From: Nocardia cyriacigeorgica
Lineage (GTDB): Bacteria > Actinomycetota > Actinomycetes > Mycobacteriales > Mycobacteriaceae
Assembly: GCF_010858045.1 (NCBI RefSeq)
Contig: NZ_JAAGVC010000025.1
Location: forward strand, 1 to 64,000
Reading direction: 5' to 3'
Length of the DNA: 64,000 bases
Shown: one piece after another, positions 1-8,831 of the stretch
How positions within the stretch are numbered: position 1 is the stretch's first letter
Layout of the letters: every line of letters starts with the position of its first letter
Translations under genes and position numbers: made by a program
Notes under the pieces: model-generated
What the model saw: the letters and a program-made list of their open reading frames with translations, nothing else
Told to the model about the DNA's origin: nothing
Database searches by the model: none

Positions 1-1365
1 CGCCCGGTCCCCCCGCATCACGCCCGCGAATCTGTCAGCGATCCACTCATTGCCCCGGCTCAGACTGTCGTTCAGTCGGCGGAGCTGAGCAACCCCGACA
101 ACTTGGATGACGGCGCCGACAAAGAGCACCGAGATAACTTGGCCACCCGCCTGGTCGAAGACTCTACCGATAACCAGCAGGTACACACTGAGAAAGATCG
201 TGTTCGCGGCCATACGACCGCCGGCGATCACGGCATCGGCCGCATTGCGTGCCATAAATGTCTGTGTCGGCCCGTAGATGAATCCACCGGCAGCCAGACC
301 GAAGATCATCATGAAGCCGTGGTAGATCGCATCGAGACCCGCCCAGATGATCCGTACGGCCATTTTCGCCGCGAAGTACAACATGATCAGCGAAGACAGC
401 AGTATGAGCAGGCCGGCGCCGATCTGGCCGACACTCGGCTCGGACGTCATCGCGTAGGCGACGCCACCGTCTCCACAACCCTTCAGTTGGTCACGCAGGT
501 CGTCACCGTTTCCTGCGATGCCCTTCGACCATACCGATCTACAGCCCGGATACTGATCGATCACCTGCCCGAAGTTCCAGACCTGCAATGGCTTCCTGGC
601 GAAGTTGTCGACCATATCTGTTTGCATAGTCGACACCAGTTGGTCCGGATTGATCGCACTGTTACCGTGCAGGCCCGCCGCGACAGACAGGCCCACGTCT
701 CGGCCGGTCACCAGCACACCGTGCGATGACACGATGTCAGCCAACGGGTCGGCCAGAAAGATGGGTCCGATCATCGCAACCCCGATCATCGTCACCACCT
801 GAGCCGTCGCCTTCGCCGGCTGCTGACGGACAATGAACACTGCGACGATCACGCCGCCGATCGTCGCCGCGGTGACCAACATGATCGATGTGGCGACCTG
901 GCTGGTGAAACTCCGCGCCACCGCGGCCATCACGCTGCCGATGAGGTCGAGCCAGACAAAGCTGAACACCCATCCGATGAGCCAGATCGCCCCGCCCACG
1001 ATAACGATCCACCCGGCGAAGATCACACCGATGACGATGGCGAGTCCCGCATTCACCGGATTGAAAAGGCTTATTCCGACATGAACGACGAAGGCATAGT
1101 CGGCCAGATTCACGCCGTCGGAGTCGTGCACCTGCAACGCGCTCAGCGCATTGTTGGTGGACGAACCTGCCGCCAAATTACCCGTTCCCGCGGTGGCCAC
1201 CGCACCGACGATCCCCGGAAGAACGAAAAGAACGAACATCGCTGCGAGCAACCACGCCGTCCAGCGCCTGCCCCTGGTGGCACCGATCCACGCCCGGCAG
1301 CGGGCAGCGGCGACGCGCGGGCGCCAACGGTCCGAATCCCAGTTCGCGAGGTCCCAACCGGTCAT
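1..1365 (-). CDS. Polytopic membrane protein, VirB6/TrbL-like T4SS channel component (3' end outside window)
   Basis: The reading frame stays open for 455 codons from an ATG at 1365 to the window edge, so the C terminus is missing. The N terminus is basic and Trp-rich, followed by a hydrophobic segment at about residues 38-58. Further hydrophobic helices lie near 105-135, 140-185 and 190-210. A loop with two Cys (YPGC and KGCGDGG) follows, then more helices. The ATG overlaps the stop of the VirB4-like gene (ATGA), so the two are translationally coupled. Position next to a VirB4-type ATPase and the many membrane spans suggest the VirB6/TrbL inner-membrane channel role of conjugation systems; this is inference from context, not a motif match. 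Codons with A or T in the third position look more common here than in the chromosomal genes to the right. Confidence 0.6.
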   Translation of the reverse strand, partial: MTGWDLANWDSDRWRPRVAAARCRAWIGATRGRRWTAWLLAAMFVLFVLPGIVGAVATAGTGNLAAGSSTNNALSALQVHDSDGVNLADYAFVVHVGISLFNPVNAGLAIVIGVIFAGWIVIVGGAIWLIGWVFSFVWLDLIGSVMAAVARSFTSQVATSIMLVTAATIGGVIVAVFIVRQQPAKATAQVVTMIGVAMIGPIFLADPLADIVSSHGVLVTGRDVGLSVAAGLHGNSAINPDQLVSTMQTDMVDNFARKPLQVWNFGQVIDQYPGCRSVWSKGIAGNGDDLRDQLKGCGDGGVAYAMTSEPSVGQIGAGLLILLSSLIMLYFAAKMAVRIIWAGLDAIYHGFMMIFGLAAGGFIYGPTQTFMARNAADAVIAGGRMAANTIFLSVYLLVIGRVFDQAGGQVISVLFVGAVIQVVGVAQLRRLNDSLSRGNEWIADRFAGVMRGDRA

Positions 1366-3887
1366 GGAGTGACCTGATGTTCCAGTGCAGCCATCGGTTT
1401 GGTCCCCGACGCGATCGGGGTGCTGGTGATCGCGGCGGCTCGATCAGGACGCGCGGGCCCGAGAACCTTGCCACGCCCGATGCGATTCAGCGCATCTCGC
1501 ATGAACATCTCGCCCCGGCGTTCCTCCGGCACTTGACGCCCCGGACCGACCGGAGGTGAGGTTTCCTCGCGCAATACCTGCAACATGAACGGCGCCTCCT
1601 CCAGATCGACGCCCACCCACTCCAAGCTGTTGCGTGCCAGCGTCTCGTCGCGTTGGCGGAAGACGAAGCGGTTCGGGATGAGATTGTGTGCCGCGCCTTG
1701 GAAGTCGGTGGCAGGGTCGTGAGAAGCGAGGCCGATGGCAGCCAGGTGCTTTCGGCCGTCCCTGCTGAAGTCCGACGTCACGGCAGCACCGACCTGGGTC
1801 TGTGTGAAGTGGTGTGCCTCGTCGCCGACGAGCAACCCGAAACGCCCGTTGTCGGAGAGGAACGCCTCTCGCGCCGCAACGCCGACCAGCTCGTAGAGCG
1901 CCGTCCCCAGCCGTTTCGTCAGTGGCAGACGGTTGTACAGGTGCGGCGTAGTCAGTTCTTCGGCGGTCGGAAGCGCGAGTTTGTGGCTACGTATCACCGT
2001 CGCCGCGGCATCCAGCCGCAGCGGCGGAAGATCCGGGTCGAACAGAACAGGAACACGATCGGCGATAGTGCCCAAGCGGGCGGCCAGATCGGCGTACTCG
2101 TCGCCCAAACCCGGATCCGACCGGAGCTGCCGCGCCACCCGGAACAGATCAAGCAGGCTACGAATCCCGTGCTCCGCGATTCCCCTCGGCGTCAGCAAGC
2201 TGCTCACAGCCGCACCCGCCCCGCTCGTCGGGGACAGATCCAGCAGCGGCAGAATAGAATCCAGCGCACGCTCGCCGGCGACTGCGGGATCGAACAGCCG
2301 CAAGGGGTCGAGGGACACCGTCGGATTGGTCAGGTCGACGACGACCGCGTCATCGATGGTCGATGCGAAGTACTCCCACTCGCCGACCTGACTACGGTCG
2401 AGTGCGAGGAACTGTCCGCCCATGTCGTGCACGAGAACGGCCATCAGTTTCAAGAAGTAGGATTTGCCGGATCCCAGTTCGCCGGTGACTGCGAATGATG
2501 CCGACAGATCGTGCAGCGCAGCTTCCATAATGCCGAAGTGGATGGGTTCGAAGTTGCCCGACAACAAGTTGACGCCGATCACCGGACCGCTGTCGTCGCC
2601 GATCTGGTTGGTCGTGAACGGGACGAATCCGGCCCACATGTCCGAAGGGACGATATGAGCGTAATCATCGAATGCTCGCTTCGCCGGGCTACCCGGGATC
2701 ATCATCGACCACAGGTCGACCTGCGCACCGACGGGTGCCGTCAGGTCGATTTGGAAACGCTTGTAGCGACGCTTTATATGGTTGACAGCGTTGAGAGTCG
2801 TCTCGCGTGAACCACTGCCGACCACAATAACGGTGGTGAACGAGACCTCCGATTCACTGCCGTTGACCTCGAAATGGTTGTTGTACTCGCTGAGCAACTG
2901 CGCCTTGGACATCAACGTGTTCTGCGCGAAGGAGATCTCCTGGTCACGCTGATCCATTTGCTCGCCGAGGCGGCGCAAGCTGAGCTCGTTGGCCTTCAAT
3001 ACCTGATCGGAGGGCCGGGTCGACACCCGGATACCCCAATCTACGGTGACTTCATCAACGCCCTCGAGAAGGTTGAGGAACTCACTTCCGCCAGGAAACC
3101 TCATGCCACCGTACGGGAACGAAAGCGGCGTGAGAATCGTCTGGTAGGACGGCCAGTTCGGTTCGTCTGGTTGCACAACCTTGATCACCGGACTGAACGA
3201 AGGCCGTAGCCGGCGACCGCTGTCGGCCTGCGCCCCCTCGTCGAGCGCGGCCGAGCGGAATACCGCCGCGGTCGTCTCTTCGAGTGCCCCGATTCTGGTC
3301 GGCGCTACCGGCTCGCTCAACGCACCACGAGCGAGGTAGTGCTCCCACAGCCACTGAAACAAGGCCGCCGGCACGGGGACCGGATCGAAATCATCACCGA
3401 TCCGCGACAAGATTTCGGACGCCTTCGACTCGTAGGAGTCCATATCGCTGCGGGAAATCGTGGACGGATCGATCGATGCGCCGCTGGTCCACATCCGTGA
3501 CAACGCCGACATCGGTGTACCCACGGTTCCGACTGGTATCGAGAGGAGATGAATCCTCGTCCGTGGCCGAATTGCTCGGATACGCTCGTAAGCGGCGACG
3601 GACTCGATCGCATAATCTTCGCATACGTCGAGATCCACACCCTCGACCATTTTGCTCAGCACGTCGCGGGTATTCAACTGCGCCTGAATGCCGAGTAGCA
3701 GCGAGCCGTCAGGCAGGTTGTTTATCAATGCATGATGGGCCAGCTTGACATCGTGTTTGTCACTCGCCTTTCGCAGCCCGTATCCGATCGGCGAGATGAA
3801 GTATGTGGCAGTGACCAGCCCCATCGTGGTGAACTGCAGATTGCCGCGAACGGCGGCAGTAGGCTGCAGGTCGTTCCCTAGCCCCAT
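1362..3887 (-). CDS. VirB4/TraC-like conjugation ATPase
   Basis: 841 aa. A Walker A motif GELGSGKS sits at residues 469-476 and a Walker B-like stretch, GLLVGDEAHHF, at about 684-694. This matches the C-terminal HerA/FtsK-type ATPase domain of VirB4 proteins; the N-terminal ~450 residues would be the partner-contact domain. VirB4 ATPases power assembly and substrate transfer in type IV secretion and conjugation and act at the inner face of the membrane. The ATG overlaps the upstream stop by one base (TGATG), and its own stop overlaps the start of the membrane protein downstream. No coupling protein or relaxase is visible in the window, so whether the system moves DNA or protein cannot be read here. 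Confidence 0.8.
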   Translation of the reverse strand: MGLGNDLQPTAAVRGNLQFTTMGLVTATYFISPIGYGLRKASDKHDVKLAHHALINNLPDGSLLLGIQAQLNTRDVLSKMVEGVDLDVCEDYAIESVAAYERIRAIRPRTRIHLLSIPVGTVGTPMSALSRMWTSGASIDPSTISRSDMDSYESKASEILSRIGDDFDPVPVPAALFQWLWEHYLARGALSEPVAPTRIGALEETTAAVFRSAALDEGAQADSGRRLRPSFSPVIKVVQPDEPNWPSYQTILTPLSFPYGGMRFPGGSEFLNLLEGVDEVTVDWGIRVSTRPSDQVLKANELSLRRLGEQMDQRDQEISFAQNTLMSKAQLLSEYNNHFEVNGSESEVSFTTVIVVGSGSRETTLNAVNHIKRRYKRFQIDLTAPVGAQVDLWSMMIPGSPAKRAFDDYAHIVPSDMWAGFVPFTTNQIGDDSGPVIGVNLLSGNFEPIHFGIMEAALHDLSASFAVTGELGSGKSYFLKLMAVLVHDMGGQFLALDRSQVGEWEYFASTIDDAVVVDLTNPTVSLDPLRLFDPAVAGERALDSILPLLDLSPTSGAGAAVSSLLTPRGIAEHGIRSLLDLFRVARQLRSDPGLGDEYADLAARLGTIADRVPVLFDPDLPPLRLDAAATVIRSHKLALPTAEELTTPHLYNRLPLTKRLGTALYELVGVAAREAFLSDNGRFGLLVGDEAHHFTQTQVGAAVTSDFSRDGRKHLAAIGLASHDPATDFQGAAHNLIPNRFVFRQRDETLARNSLEWVGVDLEEAPFMLQVLREETSPPVGPGRQVPEERRGEMFMRDALNRIGRGKVLGPARPDRAAAITSTPIASGTKPMAALEHQVTP

Positions 3888-4399
3888 CAGACCGCCTCTG
3901 CTCCCGCACCGTTACCGGCTATCGCTTTCCGGTTATTGTCGACGAGCTCACGCAGCCAGCCACCCGACGGCGAGGCGGGTCGGGGGCGGGCGTCCTTCGC
4001 GGCCTGCTCCGGCAAGAAGACCACGACAGTCTCGGAAACGAACACTGTATTGCGTGATGACTCAACTGTTACCGGCATTCCCGATGCGGAAACAGGTTTG
4101 CGGACGAAGATGAGCCGCGCGAACCACAAGACCCTCGAGGTGAGCCGGACCCCGGTGTACGGCACCAGCCCGAAGAGGAACACCGCGAGGATCGCCAGTG
4201 CGGTCCCGCAGACGAAGACGACCGCAGGATTGGCAGGCACACTCATCGCCAAGGTGCCGGTGATCGTCATAACCACGACCCCCGCGCCGACCTGCGGCAA
4301 CGTATACGGCCCGAACGGGAGTTTCTGCCCGTTCTGGGCCTTGCCGACCACCACAGGGACGCGTTTGATCGGGGTGAAAACCTTGATGACCTGAGCCAT
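3887..4399 (-). CDS. Small membrane protein of the T4SS-like operon (PrgI/TcpE-like position)
   Basis: 170 aa. Two adjacent hydrophobic helices at about residues 35-58 and 61-82 follow a short basic N terminus; the remainder is a basic cytoplasmic tail. In Gram-positive conjugation operons a small two-helix protein (PrgI, TcpE or VirB3-like) sits just before the VirB4 ATPase, and this gene has that size and place. I cannot assign it to one family by motif. The start ATG overlaps the preceding stop (TGATG), and its stop overlaps the VirB4 start in the same way, so the four membrane/ATPase genes form one tightly packed transcription unit. Confidence 0.6.
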   Translation of the reverse strand: MAQVIKVFTPIKRVPVVVGKAQNGQKLPFGPYTLPQVGAGVVVMTITGTLAMSVPANPAVVFVCGTALAILAVFLFGLVPYTGVRLTSRVLWFARLIFVRKPVSASGMPVTVESSRNTVFVSETVVVFLPEQAAKDARPRPASPSGGWLRELVDNNRKAIAGNGAGAEAV

Positions 4400-4659
4400 C
4401 AGTACGCGCCTACCGGGGCATCGGGGACCACGGTGTTCACTTCCCAGCGGGCGTGATTGATCAGGGTCGGCAGCAGCCAGATCAGTACGCCGGCCAGGAT
4501 GGCCGAACCGGCTACGGTCAGCACTTTGGCCGGTGACAGCTTGGATTTGGCGCCCTCGCTGATGAGCGTGCCGATGCCGATGATGGCGATCAGGATGAGT
4601 CCGGCGGCGCGGACGAATTGCAGGATCACCAGCAAGACGCCGGTCAGATTATTACCCAT
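4399..4659 (-). CDS. Small two-helix membrane protein of the T4SS-like operon
   Basis: 86 aa with two hydrophobic helices, about residues 8-28 and 45-65, separated by a short polar stretch rich in Lys and Ser. Size and topology resemble TcpD or VirB2/TrbC-type small subunits of conjugation systems. No pilin signal peptide is evident, so a pilin role is only a possibility. The gene lies 19 bases downstream of the TcpC-like gene and overlaps the next start by one base. Confidence 0.55.
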   Translation of the reverse strand: MGNNLTGVLLVILQFVRAAGLILIAIIGIGTLISEGAKSKLSPAKVLTVAGSAILAGVLIWLLPTLINHARWEVNTVVPDAPVGAY

Positions 4660-4678
4660 TGTGCACTCATTTCGCCGA

Positions 4679-5728
4679 TCACTTGTGCGTCGCTGGTGGG
4701 ATGGCCGCCGCAGACGGCGGTGCTGACGTGGTGGGCCCGGCCGTCTGCTCCTTCGAGCCTTCGGCGATCACCGCAAAGGGCGTGGCGAGCGCGGGGACCT
4801 GGTCCATCGTCTGGACCTGCCACTGGCCGCCGTTGTTGATCATGGTCAGCGGATACTCCAGTACGGCCACCTCCGCTCCCGCGGCCGACGGCGCCACCGC
4901 GGCCAGCACCCGGATCTTCGAACCGCTTTTGCCGCAACCTGCGTCGTCGGCATCGACCGAGACCAGATCGGCCTTCGTATACGGCGGCGGGGCCAGCGCG
5001 GTGATGCCCGAACCCTGCGCGATATACCGGGTGATGTCGCCCGAACCGGTGAGGAACGCGGCGAGAAAACCAGACGCCACCGTGGAGACCGGCGCATCGA
5101 CCGGGCAGGTGGTCTTGTAGGTGGTGGCCAGGTCGAGGCCGCGCCCCGGCGGGGTGACGGCGGCCGGCAATCCGAGCGCCCGGAGCCTGCCATCGGTCAG
5201 CGAGACCGCGACGCGATAGAACTGCCGTGCCCCCGCGGTGTTCCCGGAGCCGCCGAGGCGCACCGACACCGTGACCGTCCAGACGTCGAGACCGCCCTGA
5301 ACATCGGTGCGCCGGACGAACACGACCGCCGAATCCGCCACCTGGCGACCGGTTTTCGGTAGTCGCAGCCGTGAGCTGTCCGAGACGAACTCGGCCAGCC
5401 GCTCCTTCTGGCTGTCGTTCGAACTCAGGTAGGTGACGACGAACTCTTGCGCGAAGGTGCCGGCGAGCTGTGCCCGGCCGACAATGGTGACCGCTTCCTG
5501 ACCGCTGGTGTCCGGAACGGGTTTGCTGAACAGGAAACTGAAGATCGCATGACCACCGCCGAGCACCGCCAAGACGGCGAGCACGGCGATGACCGCATTG
5601 TCGCGGCGGCGGCGCGCGGCCATCCGGCGAAGCAACGCTTCGCCCGAATCCACCGAGCTACCGGCCAGTGTGCGCACAGTCGAAATCGTAGAGAGCATCG
5701 CCGATTCCGACCCGCCACCCATTCCCAC
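4679..5728 (-). CDS. TcpC/VirB8-like conjugation protein
   Basis: 349 aa. A cytoplasmic basic stretch (RRMAARRRR, about 30-42) is followed by one membrane helix near 46-68, then a long extracytoplasmic region of the NTF2-like type expected of TcpC/VirB8 proteins, and a Thr/Ser/Ala/Pro-rich tail. TcpC-type proteins are periplasm- or wall-side scaffold components that bridge the channel; two tandem NTF2-like domains are usual and the length here fits. The GTG at 5728 is used; in-frame ATGs at 5722 and 5698 are alternatives. It lies 14 bases after the PAS/GAF-like gene. Confidence 0.65.
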   Translation of the reverse strand: MGMGGGSESAMLSTISTVRTLAGSSVDSGEALLRRMAARRRRDNAVIAVLAVLAVLGGGHAIFSFLFSKPVPDTSGQEAVTIVGRAQLAGTFAQEFVVTYLSSNDSQKERLAEFVSDSSRLRLPKTGRQVADSAVVFVRRTDVQGGLDVWTVTVSVRLGGSGNTAGARQFYRVAVSLTDGRLRALGLPAAVTPPGRGLDLATTYKTTCPVDAPVSTVASGFLAAFLTGSGDITRYIAQGSGITALAPPPYTKADLVSVDADDAGCGKSGSKIRVLAAVAPSAAGAEVAVLEYPLTMINNGGQWQVQTMDQVPALATPFAVIAEGSKEQTAGPTTSAPPSAAAIPPATHK

Positions 5729-5742
5729 GCTTGGGGAGTCGG

Positions 5743-6879
5743 TCAGAATGCAGGACTGTGATTCTGCCGACCCGCCAGCCAGTGCCGCAGTTGATGGTCA
5801 TAGCCGATCGGGGTTCGCACCCGGTGCATCGGCAGACCGTAGCGAGAATCGTCGAGCATGGGCCGCTCACCGGCGGCCCGCACGAGCTGTCCGATGGCAA
5901 GATCACGGTGTTTGGTACCCGGATACGGGTGCAGCAGCAGCGAGGTCGACTGGTACTCGCCGCCGTAATCGAGTGTGCGCATCGTCAAGCCGGCGGATTC
6001 GCCCGCGAGCAGCCGGTCGGCGATCATCGGCAACCGGGCGCGATCGTCCGGGTGGAACACATCGACCGGCCGGAACAGGTAGTCCCATCGGATCCATGGC
6101 GCCGGATCGGTGAGCCAATGCGCGATGCTGGCATGCGAGATCTGGATGACCGCCAGATGTGTGCCCGCCCGGCGGTGCGCCTCCCGCAAACCGACATGCT
6201 CTAGCGTCGGCGCGCTCACCGTCGTGGTCTCGGAGGTGATGTCCTCGATCAGCAACCACGCGCCACGGGCCTGCGCATCGTCCCTGGCACGGATGGTGAT
6301 CAGCAGTTTCGCCGGAGCACCGGTACCGGTCCGGACGGCGGTCTCGAATTGGAGTTTGTCGCCCGCTCGCGGCCCGTAGAGCAGCGAGAGCACCTCAGCG
6401 TGCAGGTCGAAGCCGGTGAAACGATGAAACACCTCGGCCAGCGAGATCCGCGGGACGTACTCTTCGGCCACCATTCCCGGTAGGCCCGAGATGCTGTTGG
6501 GCTGGCAGATCATCTGCGCGTCCAGATCCCAGGTCACGCCGACCGCCCGGCGCAGCTCCGGCACCTTTTCGGCGCCGGGGCCGAGCCAGATCCGCAGCGC
6601 GTGCACCTGCCGGGCCGGGCCGAAGACCGGCCGGATCAACAGCCGATGCGGCCCGGAGGCAGTGGGGATCGTCAGGTCGACGTCCTCGGCCAGCTTCTGT
6701 GCCGCGTCGAGCGCCTCACCGATGCCACGGGTGGACAGACTGTCATAGAGCGCAGGCGTTTTCGACAGAATGCGCTGCAAGACGCGTCTCCACCCCGCGA
6801 ACCCCCGAGCTTCGTCCCCCACCGATGCCACCGTCTGAACGTCCGGCGCCAATGTTTCGACCGTCACCCACGGGATCAC
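5743..6879 (-). CDS. PAS/GAF-like protein (DUF5593-type), first gene of the T4SS-like operon
   Basis: 378 aa, GTG start preceded by AGGGAAG. It has no membrane helix or signal peptide. The start (PWVTVETLAPD) and the later stretch with a WDL...P(N)S pattern resemble the actinobacterial GAF/DUF5593 proteins, which carry a GAF-like N terminus and one or two PAS-like folds (FHPDDRARL near residue 294 is PAS-like). Such proteins are inferred to sense a small ligand or to bind a partner; no output domain is present here. Its place as first gene of a conjugation-like operon suggests a regulatory or adaptor role for that system. The family call comes from remembered similarity and is moderate. Confidence 0.55.
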   Translation of the reverse strand: MIPWVTVETLAPDVQTVASVGDEARGFAGWRRVLQRILSKTPALYDSLSTRGIGEALDAAQKLAEDVDLTIPTASGPHRLLIRPVFGPARQVHALRIWLGPGAEKVPELRRAVGVTWDLDAQMICQPNSISGLPGMVAEEYVPRISLAEVFHRFTGFDLHAEVLSLLYGPRAGDKLQFETAVRTGTGAPAKLLITIRARDDAQARGAWLLIEDITSETTTVSAPTLEHVGLREAHRRAGTHLAVIQISHASIAHWLTDPAPWIRWDYLFRPVDVFHPDDRARLPMIADRLLAGESAGLTMRTLDYGGEYQSTSLLLHPYPGTKHRDLAIGQLVRAAGERPMLDDSRYGLPMHRVRTPIGYDHQLRHWLAGRQNHSPAF

Positions 6880-7166
6880 TGCGCTACTTCCCTCATCCGA
6901 CTCGCCAGTACCACGTGCGCACCTCGGATGGACTTCCCGAACGCACCGTTGTCACACTGCACAATGTACCGTTATATAGCGGGCCGTTCAATGGCTTTCG
7001 CAAGCCTGTTCACCCAGTGTGCCGCACAACTGGACGTGAGCGTTGCCAAACGAGTGATTCACTTCGAGGGAACCGCGTGTTCGACTGCCGGCCATGGCGA
7101 AGTCAACAGCGAACTACGCCATGCGAATTCCGTGTCACGTGACGGAGAGTTACGACCTCTCGGGGA

Positions 7167-8057
7167 TCAGCCCTGCGCCGACAGCGCCAGGACCCCGGCA
7201 CCGCACAGAATGGCGTTGTCCCCCAGGTCTGAGGCCACCACCCGCAAGCCGGGCAGGAAGCTGAGCCGGGCATGCGTCGCCACGGCGGCGTTCATGGGTT
7301 TCCACAGCGCCGAGCCGGGTTCGGCGAGGCTCCCGCTCAACACCACGAGATCGATGTCCAGCAGTGCCGTCACCGAGGAAATGGCCTGGCCCAGCGCGGT
7401 TCCGGCACGGTTGAGAGCAGCCACCGCGACCTCCTGACCCGCGGCGGCGTCCGCGACCAACTGCGCGGTACCCTCACCGCTCCAGCCGTTCGACCGCGCC
7501 CAGCGAGCAGCCGATTTACCGCCGGCGACAGCCTCGAGGCAGCCCCTGCCGCCGCAGTCGCAGACGTCGTCGAAGCCGGGCACGAGAACGTGACCGATGT
7601 GCCCGCCGTTGCCGGTACGTCCGACCACGGTCAAACCGCCGACCTGCACGCCACCCGCGATCCGATCCGAGACCGAGATCGAGAGCGCGTCCGGTACCTC
7701 GGCGGTGGCGCCGAGGTACCGTTCGGCCAACGCCAGGCAAACCCCGTCCAGAGCGAGCTGAATTCCCGCTCCGGGAAACATCTCCTCCACCGCGCCGAGG
7801 ATGCCGAACCCCGACTGCCAGTCCGAAACATCGCTCGGCGCAACGACACCCGCGGCCATATCGATCGGCCCGGTGGAGGCGATGCCGACGCCGACAACGT
7901 CGCCACCGGCGACGACCTCGGCGAGTAGTTCAGCGCAACGATCCCATGCGGCACGAGCAGGCACCGGGATCTCATGGATCTCCATCAGTCCCTCGTCCGG
8001 ATCCACGCGGGTGGCCGCGAACCTGGACGTGCCGATTTCCAATGCCACAAAGGTCAT
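7167..8057 (-). CDS. ROK family protein (sugar kinase-type)
   Basis: 296 aa without an N-terminal helix-turn-helix, so it is a kinase-type rather than a repressor-type ROK protein. The phosphate-binding start (ALEIGTSRFAA), the ROK zinc motif CDCGGRGCLE (Cys166, Cys168, Cys173) and the preceding GNGGHIGH (zinc His156) are present. Asp104 in LALDG fits the catalytic base, although the usual Asn before it is Leu. The usual Glu of GEIGH is His, which is uncommon and may alter substrate choice. It lies 50 bases downstream of the WhiB-like gene on the same strand. The sugar substrate cannot be told. Confidence 0.8.
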   Translation of the reverse strand: MTFVALEIGTSRFAATRVDPDEGLMEIHEIPVPARAAWDRCAELLAEVVAGGDVVGVGIASTGPIDMAAGVVAPSDVSDWQSGFGILGAVEEMFPGAGIQLALDGVCLALAERYLGATAEVPDALSISVSDRIAGGVQVGGLTVVGRTGNGGHIGHVLVPGFDDVCDCGGRGCLEAVAGGKSAARWARSNGWSGEGTAQLVADAAAGQEVAVAALNRAGTALGQAISSVTALLDIDLVVLSGSLAEPGSALWKPMNAAVATHARLSFLPGLRVVASDLGDNAILCGAGVLALSAQG

Positions 8058-8107
8058 GAACTACGTTCTCCTACAACATGTCCGGCCCTGACAACGAGGC
8101 CGGATGA

Positions 8108-8560
8108 TCAGTGTGCGCCGGTCCCGGTCGGCCGAAGTGGTCGCCCGAGAACCAGGTGCCGACGCGGCGCGCCGGTCGCTGATTCGATCCGGCTCGGACG
8201 TGGACCATTTCGGATGATCCGCATCGGACGCTTGTTGTCCAGGGCCGCGACACGGTGTTTGTCCAAGTCGTCTACCACATGACCGGAAGCGTCGTACGCG
8301 GTTCCGGCCCAGATCATCGAACGCGGGTAATCGCCACGGGCGATGAGCATTTCCGCCAATTGCCGGCATTGCGCCAGCACCGGGCACCCACTACAGGTGC
8401 TCACTGCGGTCCGCCACGCTTCGGGCGTGCCCGCGTCCAGATCCCAGTTGTCGGGAGTGTCCGCGCATGGTGGGCGAGTGGTGGACCTGGCGGGAATGGT
8501 GGTGATCCGCGGTGCCGCGAGATCATCGCGGTCGAGCAGATTCGTCCGAGCAGTTGTCAT
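8108..8560 (-). CDS. Divergent WhiB-like iron-sulfur protein
   Basis: 150 aa. Four cysteines in WhiB order: Cys32, Cys56, Cys59 and Cys65 (C-x23-C-x2-C-x5-C), preceded by PPCADTP. WhiB proteins bind a [4Fe-4S] cluster and act as sigma-A-associated transcription factors. The Gly-Val/Ile-Trp-Gly-Gly turn appears only as MIWAGTA, and the C-terminal part is basic (many Arg) but lacks the classic K/R-rich tail. It is therefore a divergent member. It is transcribed divergently from the MerR gene and probably with the ROK gene. Confidence 0.7.
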   Translation of the reverse strand: MTTARTNLLDRDDLAAPRITTIPARSTTRPPCADTPDNWDLDAGTPEAWRTAVSTCSGCPVLAQCRQLAEMLIARGDYPRSMIWAGTAYDASGHVVDDLDKHRVAALDNKRPMRIIRNGPRPSRIESATGAPRRHLVLGRPLRPTGTGAH

Positions 8561-8725
8561 GGAAATCTCCGGGAAGCCGAGGGCACGCCGATATCCGCGT
8601 GTCCGTGGTCGCGCGAGAGCGCTGGGGAGTCATCGGAGCTGCTCGACAGTCTCCGGAAACCAGCTCGAGAGCCGGTCAACGCACGTTAACCGACGGTTCG
8701 TCTCGGGGCAAGCGAATCTGCCGTC

Positions 8726-8756
8726 AGGTAACGGGACATTGATCAACTAGTTACCT
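8726..8756. promoter_or_regulatory. Inverted repeat in whiB-like/merR divergent region
   Basis: AGGTAAC (8726-8732) and GTTACCT (8750-8756) form a perfect 7-base inverted repeat with a 17-base spacer, 75 bases upstream of the MerR start. Long-spaced palindromes fit MerR-type operators, but the distance to a promoter is not established, so this is a candidate only. Confidence 0.35.
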
Positions 8757-8831
8757 TCCGTACCGGCATGTAACGGCACATTTCGCCACGGTCCGTTTTT
8801 CTACGGGCACGATTGTGGTTTCCTAGTAGGC

